Shown here piece by piece: positions 9,478 through 19,006 of a stretch of DNA of 64,000 bases. The translations under genes were made by a program, and so were the position numbers. The first letter of the stretch is position 1. The number at the start of each line of letters is the position of its first letter. The DNA lies in assembly GCA_032718475.1 (NCBI GenBank), contig JAUCBJ010007524.1, positions 62,001 to 126,000 of the forward strand, given 5' to 3'. Under the pieces are notes generated by a model. It saw nothing but the letters and a program-made list of their open reading frames with translations, was not told the DNA's origin and made no database searches. Source of the DNA: Nemertoderma westbladi. Taxonomy: Eukaryota; Xenacoelomorpha; Nemertodermatida; Nemertodermatidae.

Positions 9478-11173
9478 TGTCCCTAGCGTTGAATGTAACT
9501 ATGGTAACCCAAGCTTTTTCTGTGGCGAACCCGTTGGATACGAGGAAATCGAGCCACGAATAATATAGAAAGATGATTGTCATTGTATCCATGGTTACTG
9601 AGGGACTACGGACGGTCTCTGCGCCAGTCCAACGCCGTGGTTTCACTACTACACAAATTATTGGATTTCCTACCAATGCTAAGGGAGAACATCTATATAT
9701 AGCCTCGGTATTGTAATTATCAAATTTTAATTCAATAACGTTTAGTCAATGAATAAAGAAATAATTATTTAAAATAAAATAAAATAGTTAAAAAGTAATT
9801 ACTTATTACAAATATATGTATTTCATAACTACTGTGGCGTCTCACTTTTCTCGAGGTATTTTATTTACCGGTACCGAGCGCCAGCGAAGTTAATAAATAC
9901 GAGTCAAGAGTAGGGTGTATATTGAATAAAAATGTTCTCACTCAAAGTTAAATAATTTGATGTTCTCGAATATTTATTCCGTAACATAACTACATAAAAC
10001 ACAATATAATATTGGATACTGAATTCCGTTTTGGAGTACGCCTTGCTGACACTAGGCCTACAGTACACTCAATTTACAATAGCTGAATAAATTGAGTGCG
10101 TGCATGTATTTTACTCAAATTACGTGCAAACCTTTCCTTCTTCGATGATCTTTCAAAACATGTAATAAAATTTATTTTAAATCCTCCAATCATGCAGTAT
10201 TTCCATATTTTCGCCGGGAAAAAGTAAAATCAATGCATTCTTAAATTACTCATTTGTCTCCCGAATTTATGGTATACTGTATTTGCACGAAAAAGTATAA
10301 CAGTTTAAGAATACTGTAAAATTGTTTGCTTTCTTTAAAAGATATTAATATTAATTTTTTTTTCACAAATTTCAAAATTAATTGCAACACATTGAGGAGC
10401 TACTTAGATACAGTAGATGCCTACAGTAGAATAGGGCAATACGGTGAAAACTTGTCAATTTGTGTAAAACCCAACCACTCGGACAGAATAGTGGATTTCC
10501 GATAATGATTAAAAAAGCGGTGTTTTCGGATTATTTTTATTTGTTATCGAATAATAATAGTCCTTTGGACATATTTGTATACTTTTAATAATTTTCCAAA
10601 TTGTCGTTGCATAACTGATTAAATCAGTATAAATCAAGGACTACTATAGTGTAGTGTAGTATTGTAGTAGTCCTTGGTATAAACATAAACATATAGCATA
10701 CAGTATGACATGATCGTAAAAAACGTGCAGCACTTTGCGCATTTAGCGGTGCAATAGCCATACAGTAGAATCTACTGAGCTAGAGAACCTTGCTTGCGTA
10801 AAGGTTAAATCCGTTTCATTGAATTCACATATTTCCGGAGGTCGTGGGTAATATATAACTTTTACTTTGCTTTATAGAAAATCTACGAGTGATTTGATTT
10901 GTCTTAATTTTTAACATTATTTATAAGAACCTACCGATACAGAGATGTACGGTACTTTCCTAGGACTAGCCTAGTTTTAGGTTTGTAAAATACATGAGAC
11001 TTGAAAGTGAAAATAAAACTACAGTACTACAGTAGGACTAGCCTACCGTAATACAGTAATACTGTACTGTAGTACAGCAGTACAGTAGTAACTGTATTGT
11101 ACAGTACGTACAACAGAACTACTGCATACCGGTACCAGCCTGCCAGCATACTGCACTGCAACACTGCCTGACC
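9478..11173. other. Intergenic, AT-rich; dispersed MITE arm and CAGTA-rich tract
   Basis: No supported gene. Bases 10211-10239 are the reverse complement, apart from a two-base gap, of 61843-61873, marking a dispersed palindromic repeat. From 11020 to 11125, just upstream of ATE1, the sequence is dominated by ACAGTA/TACTGT words on both strands. It may include the ATE1 promoter; no clear TATA box was found near the start codon. Confidence 0.4.
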
Positions 11174-12670
11174 ATGGCAGGTAGTAACAAGGAATATTCT
11201 ATAGTTGAGTTCTTACCGGAGCGGGGTGGTAGTCGTTGTGGCTACTGTAAGTCGGCAGACACTAACCACTCCCAGGGTATGTGGGCCCATAGACTCAACA
11301 CATCCGACTACCAAAGTCTCATAGACAGGGGCTGGCGACGCAGTGGCAAGTATTGCTACAAACCCTCGATGGAGACAACTTGCTGCCCCTTGTACACAAT
11401 CAGATGCGGTTCAGCCGAGTTCAAACCGTCCAAAAGTCAGAGGAAGTTAGCGAAACGAGTAGCTAACTATTTACTATACGATAATCGCCGTGGTGGTAAA
11501 CAGGCGGGCGAACATAATTATAACACAACAGAATATAGGCCTAAACCGGATAATATTGTCGTAAATGATGTTGTTTTACCGGAAGTTGTACCGACGGATA
11601 GTAGACTACAAACCGGAATTAAACCTGCGTCAGTAAATCTCCAAACCCATCAGCAAGAAGTGCCCTCTAGTTCTAAAGAATCCGCTCCCAGTAAGCCCTG
11701 TACAGAACGTGTTAGAACAGATGATAAGCCGTTCTCCCAAAGGAAAAGAAAAGAACGTAGACGAGAGAAATGTTTCCAAAAACTAAAGGTTCGTTCGGAA
11801 ACAACCGGAGTTCCTTTCGATCAACTTTTATTAGAGAAACAGAGAAAACAAAAAGAGAAAAACCAACCGAAATCCCTTCAACATTTACTCGATTATAAAT
11901 CCCAACTAAAAGTCGGACAAACCCCGAAACACCAGCTGGAACTTAAACTCGTCCGAAGCAGCCCAAAATCTGCGGAATTCCAATCCAGTTTATCTGCTTC
12001 GCACAAACTTCTGCAGAGATACCAGAAGAGCATTCACCATGAACCGGAAAGTAAGTGGGGGATGTCCCATTACCGAAACTTCCTTATTGAGTCCCCTCTC
12101 ATCGCCGTAGAAACAGACTCCGGCCCAGGACTTGGGTCTTTCCATCACCAATACTGGCTGGACGGGAACCTGATAGCCGTGGGAGTTGTGGACCTCCTTC
12201 CCAACAGTTTATCCAGCGTCTATCTCTTCTACGATCCGGACTTCTGGTTTCTATCCCTCGGAACTTACGCAGCCCTGCAGGAGATCCTATTAAGCCAACG
12301 TTTATTGGCTAGCAACCCCGCGATCCGCTGGTACTACATGGGTTTCTACATACACTCGTGTCCTAAAATGCGATACAAGGGCTGTTTCTCTCCCAGTTAC
12401 CTCCTCTGTCCGGAAGCCTACACCTGGCATCCCATTGACCAGTGTTTGCCTCGCCTCGCTATTTCCCGTTACTCCCGGTTCAACCCGACTCAGACTCCCG
12501 TAGAATCTCCCGACGTTAGCGAGCTACTGGTGCTCCACAACCGACAGGCTATGCCCTACTCCTTGTATCGGGCCTTAAACGCTTTTGTATTCGATGAAGA
12601 AGAAGTGGTTTTCTATGCACAACTAATCGGGATATCTTTGATCAAAGAGTTGTTATTGTACCGCGTTTAA
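11174..12670 (+). CDS. ATE1: Arginyl-tRNA--protein transferase 1 (arginyltransferase), single exon
   Basis: This 498-codon ORF encodes a full-length ATE1, which transfers arginine from Arg-tRNA to N-terminal Asp, Glu or oxidised Cys and so creates an N-degron for ubiquitin-dependent degradation. The N-terminal domain has the four conserved cysteines, C22-x2-C25 and C70-C71 (in CCPLYTIRC), which ligate an iron-sulphur cluster or haem in studied homologues, and the SQGMWAHR segment. A basic, variable linker (about 100-290) is followed by the C-terminal GNAT-like domain, including YYMGFYIHSCPKMRYKG at about 387-403 and the CPE.YTWHPID block. Length agrees with animal ATE1 (around 500-520). It is uninterrupted, whereas vertebrate genes have many exons, so it may be a retrocopy or a lineage that lost introns. 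No poly-A tract follows the stop. Confidence 0.95.
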   Translation: MAGSNKEYSIVEFLPERGGSRCGYCKSADTNHSQGMWAHRLNTSDYQSLIDRGWRRSGKYCYKPSMETTCCPLYTIRCGSAEFKPSKSQRKLAKRVANYLLYDNRRGGKQAGEHNYNTTEYRPKPDNIVVNDVVLPEVVPTDSRLQTGIKPASVNLQTHQQEVPSSSKESAPSKPCTERVRTDDKPFSQRKRKERRREKCFQKLKVRSETTGVPFDQLLLEKQRKQKEKNQPKSLQHLLDYKSQLKVGQTPKHQLELKLVRSSPKSAEFQSSLSASHKLLQRYQKSIHHEPESKWGMSHYRNFLIESPLIAVETDSGPGLGSFHHQYWLDGNLIAVGVVDLLPNSLSSVYLFYDPDFWFLSLGTYAALQEILLSQRLLASNPAIRWYYMGFYIHSCPKMRYKGCFSPSYLLCPEAYTWHPIDQCLPRLAISRYSRFNPTQTPVESPDVSELLVLHNRQAMPYSLYRALNAFVFDEEEVVFYAQLIGISLIKELLLYRV

Positions 12671-14060
12671 TCGTTTTATAACTATTTATTTTATTTAGTT
12701 AATTTAAAATACCTACTCGTACATATTATATTTATTAATTATTTAATTTATGAACAAGGCTGTTTGTTCGCGCTTTCAGACCTTTGGCAGTTTAACCCAC
12801 CAAATTAAGATGTCTTCTAGATATTAAATCTGTTTTTAGTCTATGACAAGTATTTGATTCACTACACTAGTCGAAACCAATCCGTGCGCGACCATTCACC
12901 CGCTGGAGATTCCCGGGAGATTGGGTTCGACGGTTTAATTTTATTGCTATGTAAGCCTAATGTATTATTCGACTGACAGTATTATATAATCTCTGACAAT
13001 ATTATTCACCTTCGGGAATATTAACAGTTCCTTTAGGACGTGGCGCTTTATCTATATAAACAGAGTTATGACTTAAACTACTCACAACGATATGGCTCAA
13101 TTATAATTCACATATATGGCGCATTCTTTAGGAATTGCTTCTTTAACAGACTCACTCATACACAATGCTGCACAATACTGCACACTAATCTGCCAATCTT
13201 CACTGATTTTAGTCACATATAAAAGGAACACAGACTGACTCATGTAGGGTCTATCAAATAACATTAGATTCACTTCAAACCACTTTAACATAAGTCACAA
13301 TCGTTTATCTGTAACCCTTCTCTCTTACCTTCGGTATATCAAGAATATTGGGTTTCGGGGTTATTTATCGTTATTCCAAATATAATTATTCATCAACCAT
13401 ATTATGAAGAACTGACGGTAAATAGCAGTATAAAACAACAATGAAAACACTGATTGTTATGAGTTTGCAATGTTTCAGCAGTCAGCATGTATGATCAGTT
13501 AGCAGTGATTCCATGAGTCAGGTAGGTTAAAGGATATATGCCCTTTATAATTAAACCTACTAGTGTAAGACTAAAAACTAAAACACGGAGGTGCCAAAGC
13601 CGGTTCTTAGGCTCTGGGCAAAAAAATCATAACACTGAACTACTGAGTTTCTGTATATACCTCCAACACAAAGACAACAAACGCTCTGATTGGTCAACCT
13701 GAACAACGAGAGAACAGAGAAACAAAGAAACGTCGACGTGGCAATATCAGCTGCTAGCTGTCGTCATGGTAGCGACACTGTTTTCAAGAGTATCGAGCTT
13801 TTACGTCACGGAATTACGGATTATGTCCTCTAAAGTACAAATACAGAAGAAATAGCTCTTATGTCCGCTAAAACACCAGTACAGCAAGGACACGGCCTTT
13901 TTATGCCTGGTAAACCAACTACAGAGTACTTTACGGGAAAAATAAGGAAAAATAACCGGACAATTCAGTAAAAGCTTTTACACCGCTCCCAGAAAATGGG
14001 ATTTTCAGTCTATAAAATATAAAAATCACAGTTTCTAAAACATAAAGATACTCTAAACAG
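12671..14060. other. Intergenic, nothing recognised
   Basis: AT-rich sequence after ATE1 with no convincing ORF, repeat or RNA gene. The first 100 bases contain several TTTATT words that could serve 3'-end formation of ATE1. Confidence 0.4.
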
Positions 14061-14271
14061 TTAGTCTTTCTTACGCAGACGGCGTTTACGCAGTTTTTTG
14101 AGGCTAGCAAGAGTCTTTTTCTCTTTGGGGGGAGCCACTTTACTAGGAGGGCCATAACTCCTGGGTGAAGGGTGCAATATGATTGCATCAGAAGGTGTAG
14201 GATTGTGGTCGGGGTATCCGCCGTTTCGATATGCTTCTCCTCGAGCTGATTTTCCTCCGCTCGTAGCTGGA
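14061..14271 (-). CDS. Possible terminal exon of an unrecognised basic protein
   Basis: A minus-strand frame of about 70 codons without ATG ends at TAA 14061-14063. Its end is strikingly basic (LASLKKLRKRRLRKKD), preceded by proline-rich sequence (PTPSDAIILHPSPRSYGPPS). That composition looks more like a real protein tail than random sequence. The absence of ATG would require a spliced upstream exon, which I could not place. Low confidence. Confidence 0.25.
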
Positions 14272-15086
14272 TACGTTCATCCAAAAACTCTCGCAGAGAA
14301 TGGGGTTGTCTAAGTGCGATATCTTCTTAGAGATTCTGGATTTCACAATCGAACTGAGATAAAGACAATTCGTTTATCGATTGGACTTACTGTTATAACT
14401 TACGTTTATCTGAACAAACGCAGGTTTCTTTTTTGATCTTTATAGAATAGCGTTTAACTCGTTTCGTACAACGCTCTCCTTCACTTTGATGAAGGGTTGT
14501 ATCGCGTTAAACGGGACGACCATACGGTTGGATAATGATATTAGGTGTCTGCGTCATAATCCAGCTAGGTAAGATGGGCGGCTAGCTAGAAATCACTGTC
14601 GGAGTGTTACCGATTAATTGTTAGGGTAGCACTAGATCTTGAACAGTGAATACCGTCCGCGAGGATCCGCGACACCACCAGGATCGCAGGTCTGAGGTCC
14701 AACTAAGGAATGAGGAGGTTTGACCGAGTATTCCGGGACTCTGATCGTAGGTTTACTCTAGGATCGTTAGAGCCGAGTGAGCATAGGTGATACGTCAAAC
14801 AAGTTTCGCTCGAAACTCCAGTAAATATAACGAACACAACTGTGTTTAACACGACGTTTCCGTGGATGTTTATGTCTTTCCGTTTATTGGCTGGGTCTAG
14901 GACATTTATCGTAATAATACCAAAGACGCACGTCTGGTAGGGGAAACGCGGGTGATATTTATTTGTTGTTACAATGCTTCTATCAAGAATTCCAAATATA
15001 CGTTGGAGTTACCGCGTCCATTTGTTTCTTTAGTGTCTTTTCTTTCGAGTCGATTTCGAATAGAATTTTCGCATTCGAATTTCAGT

Positions 15087-15419
15087 TTATGGTTCCGACT
15101 CCGCTGGGCAGGATATATAGTCGACATAGTCCGTATTGTGTAAATCGATAGGATGACCAGTAGTTAAGAAGACCACATACGTACCATTACGCTGCGTATA
15201 TCGAGCAGCGAATTTTCTATAGTCCAACTCGCGCGCGAGCTGCTCTTGGGACATTGGCGGTTCGATATAACGACCATCGTCCTCCGCAGCAGTTGGACTA
15301 ACGTCGCCGCGTATTAAGCTATCAACAAACGCTTGCAAAAGTAGAGTATATCGCTCCCCGATACCAAGAACATCTGCTATCAACTCCATCATGTCTGCTA
15401 TATATGAGTTTATCCACAT
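15087..15419 (-). CDS. Possible small hypothetical ORF, 110 codons
   Basis: Minus-strand ATG ORF containing an amphipathic start (MWINSYIADMMELIADVLG) followed by a more hydrophilic region. No family recognised. It lies upstream, in the same orientation, of the basic tail ORF at 14061-14271, so the two could be exons of one gene, but no matching donor and acceptor pair was established. It may equally be chance. Confidence 0.25.
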   Translation of the reverse strand: MWINSYIADMMELIADVLGIGERYTLLLQAFVDSLIRGDVSPTAAEDDGRYIEPPMSQEQLARELDYRKFAARYTQRNGTYVVFLTTGHPIDLHNTDYVDYISCPAESEP

Positions 15420-17041
15420 TATAAGGAGTTTATATTCAGGCTAGCGAGCGTCGCTGCCTACTCCAATTAACCCCCGGACAGTACGAGATCCTCAGCGCCG
15501 ATGTGTCGTCGCCGCTGTACTTTCGCCAACGACGTAGCCGCACAACGACAACGACAACCGACACAAGTCACTCGACTGTCCGTCCCAAAGACTTAGATGT
15601 ACTTCAGGTTTTCCTTGGAGAGTTAGGTTACTTTTACGATTGCGACTAGCTACTGTAAACACACCTTAGCAGTAACATTCACCTATAAACTCACAAATAC
15701 CACACACACAACTTGTCACAAATTACACACATTCGGGCCATTTGTCCGTTAGTCAATGCCTTCCAGAATGTCACTGTATTATTATGTATCCTTGGATACT
15801 AGTAGTGCGCTATTTATTCCCTATGCTATTCAATGGGACAGGCTTTCTATTGTTCGTTAACTCAATTCTAATTCTAGCGTGGTTGTTGCTATGGTGACAT
15901 TATGCAAAGCTAGCGGTAGAATTAGGGTAGTTCCAATGCATACAGATCTGGGATGTTATTTAATAGTAATTCTTTAATAGTCAATGTCCTGTTTATACAT
16001 GACTTTACGAATTTTATAGGCTATTAACTATGTTTGGGAGACTTTCGTACACGCATACGCATAATAATATAAATCTCCGCTCCCTTGATCTATTAATTAA
16101 TGGAATTTTGGGAATGTTATAAATTGCGTAAAATGGCAATTTATTAAATTCATTAAAAGACATGAATTTAAATTTATTCCCTGAAATTTTATTATTTGAT
16201 AATTAAATGGACATATTTTGATTCTAGAACATGTCTAGGGACACAAGATCCTTAATTCTAAGAAAATTGTCTCTTTAAGAATATCGGTAAATGCTACGAT
16301 ATCTTAATTGACTAGAATTGTTGAAGGATCTGAATTTTACAGATTTTGATTTATTAGATTTGTAAATATTAAATAATTAATATTTGAGATGGGCACCGAT
16401 TTATTCCAGAACTTGTCTGGGGACGTTAACCACTGATTCTAGAATTTGTCTTTCAAGTATATCGGTGGGTGCCGCGATATCTTAATCGACTAGAATGACA
16501 GATGGTCAAAGGGTCTAACAGATTTATTTTGCGTTATACGCTACTGTTAAAGGGACATCACGCTACTATATGTATTATTTAATATACGGTATGAGAGCAA
16601 TATCGCACGAAGCAATGTCAGTGTGAAGAGGCAAGTCGTTTCCAAGGTCTACCCAGAGCTTGGTTTAGCCGAGACACGAGGATCTGAACTTTGCATTCCT
16701 AATACTCTGCCTACCAATAATACTTAAATATAGTAGTGGCTTTATTGTACTTTAATAAGTACGGACATTTCATCTTACTGTAGTTACGTATTTATAATAG
16801 AATACGAGCAGTAAGGAAAGAGAAAAATAATTATTTCTCGCCGTCGCACTAAATATAATATAAGTAATTACGTACGTTATAAACACGAATATATTGCACT
16901 ATTCTACAAAATAATCGCTAAATAATATTCTACTAAATTAAATAAAACGATTATAATAAAATTACATAGTAATACATACATAAATATAAAAATAATAATA
17001 TAATATAAAATAATAGAGTCACACACCCACTCCATATGTTG
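15420..17041. repeat. Intergenic with a diverged 180-bp tandem duplication
   Basis: Bases 16208-16322 and 16388-16500 are diverged copies of one unit (shared TTGATTCTAGAAC / TTATTCCAGAAC, then ATATCGGT and GATATCTTAAT.GACTAGAAT at the same spacing). The remainder is AT-rich and becomes low complexity from 16830 to 17030. The 3' LTR of the BEL/Pao element should lie near here but I could not identify it. Confidence 0.4.
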
Positions 17042-18949
17042 TTACGTTATGGAGTCCCTAGATGTTTGAAGGATTAGGGAGGTGGTCGTGGGAAGAGAAT
17101 CTTGCCTTCCACAGTTTCCGGAGAGTCCTCCATTCCCTTCCGATAAACACAAACGACCGACTGGGTGATTGAGTCGCTGCATCCTGAATACAATTCCAGG
17201 TTTCCTCTTCGTCCTGGAATAGTGACGATAGAAACATCGCTCAAAGTATATGACGGCGTCACAAAGCCGATTCCAGAAGCTATAGTGGTCCGTCGCTCTC
17301 TGCAGGAGAGGTGAGAGTCCCTGCGAGACGTCTGATGTTCCAGAGCTCCAATCGCTCTCTCTGATCTTCATGAAGGATCCACTCGCGGAGGGGAGGCCCA
17401 GATCCACGGCGTCGTCCCTGGCAACATGTAATACCGACAGATCTATCCCGGGTTCAAATAACTCCGCTCCACCCGCCCGGGTTTTAGGTTTAACTTTCTC
17501 CGCTCCCTTGGCTGGTCTAATCTCAGTCGGAGTAAGATGGGGAGGCCATTCATCCTCCTTACTCAGGAAGTCGGGTTCACCTAACCGGTCTGTAGTATCT
17601 GTCAGTTCTTGAGGAGTTACTCCTCTGGAAGCGATGTCCGTTGGATTAAACTTCTTGGGACAATATCTCCATTGATCTAAATTGGAGCTAATATCGTCAT
17701 TATCTGAGGAGTATGGTGTTCCCTCAGTTGGGTCGTCTCCCTCACTAGTATCATCTTCCCATTCACTCATCTGGCAGACGCGATCTTGAAGCAGTCTTTC
17801 CCTGAGCGTTCTACCGGAAGGTCCAGTAAGGTACCAACCTACTCTAGTTCTTACCGCATAGGTCTGTAGTGGCTGCGGTTGAGCAGGTCGTTTCTCTAAT
17901 GTCTCCAGCGCCTCATGCGCGTTTTGGCCGATGAGTATTTGCACTCCAGGATAATCAGTCTGGAATCGAGGTATGTTAAGATGTTGGATGCTCTCATCCT
18001 CGTCCCAATTATAAAGGTCTGCTTGAGTAGTAGCGAAGTTCTTTATAGCCACCATTTTCACTGACCTGATACTGTATTCTCCTAGTTTATCCTGTGGAGT
18101 GGACAACTCACCTATATAATAGTCGGCAGCTACAGTAGAATTCCAAACCTGCATGATCCCTGACATGTTTAGCTTGGTTCGGAACTTGGGTTGTCCAGCA
18201 AAGATGACTTCGGCTAGTTCCCTATCGATGAATGTTCCTGTGCTACCGGAGTCCAGGAGGGCGTTCACTATATAGCTCTTCTGAGGTCCGTGGACCCGTA
18301 ACTGGACTACAGGAAATTCTCGGATTCCTATGTTGGAAGTTGGCGCTTTCCAAGATGGTTGTTGATCGGAAGTAGTTAAGGTAAGGTCGCTGTCTGTGTC
18401 TTTCTCATACACGAGTGCTCGATACACTGCGGTGGTGTTTATTAGGTAACAGGATTCGTTTTGGTCGGAGAACTCGTCCGTATAGAATCCTTCCATCTCA
18501 GATTGATCAGTGTCGTTCACATCACTGAATTGGACATGTATTTCGGACTCACTTACCTGACTCGGGCTGTTTCGTTCGAATTCCGTGTGCAACAAGATAT
18601 GATGTTTTGCGCCGCACTTTGCACACCTTGCGTCGGAGTTACAGGTTCGCCGTTGGTGTCCTCGTCTGAGGCAATTATAACACAACCGCTTATCCCACAT
18701 GACTTCACGTCTATCCTCGAGTGATTTCCTCAGGAATTTATCACACGCATTTAAACGGTGGGGCCCGTCGCACAGCACACATTTGGGCTTGATGTTACTT
18801 ACTTTAACATGTGCTGTGTGGTGCACACTTGTTCTTTCCTCGGGCTTTCTCACCTGAATTCTTTTAGGAGACGTAGGAGGGGTTTTTTGTACCGGTTCCC
18901 TTCTGTCATTGGGTCGAGACTTGGATTTACTTACCTGATCTTTAGGCAT
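17042..18949 (-). pseudogene. BEL/Pao retrotransposon nucleocapsid-protease ORF with reverse transcriptase deleted
   Basis: A 635-codon minus-strand ORF. It begins with three cysteine/histidine knuckles: CVLC..., a canonical CCHC (CYNCLRRGHQRRTC) and CAKCGAKHHILLH. This is the BEL/Pao nucleocapsid signature. The aspartic protease follows with LLDSGSTGTFID near residue 232. At about residue 428 it jumps to QWRYCPKKFNPTDIASRGVT and FLSKEDEWPP, which normally lie between RNase H and integrase. The polymerase catalytic region and most of RNase H are therefore missing while the frame stays open. The end is composition-altered and resembles no domain. The element could only move, if at all, with proteins supplied by another copy. 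Confidence 0.85.
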
Positions 18950-19003
18950 TTTATTGACATAAGATATGTCAGTGTCTTTCCCGCTGTCCTCTCCTTGAGA
19001 AGT

Positions 19004-19006
19004 TTA
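19004..19006 (-). other. In-frame TAA between Gag and nucleocapsid/protease
   Basis: The two ORFs share one frame: the distance from the Gag ATG to the downstream ATG (18949) is 2241 bases, 747 codons. Between the stop and that ATG are 18 sense codons. A single nonsense codon therefore separates Gag from its nucleocapsid. It is either a readthrough site or a point mutation. The context is AGC-TAA-ACT, which is not a known strong readthrough context. Confidence 0.8.
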
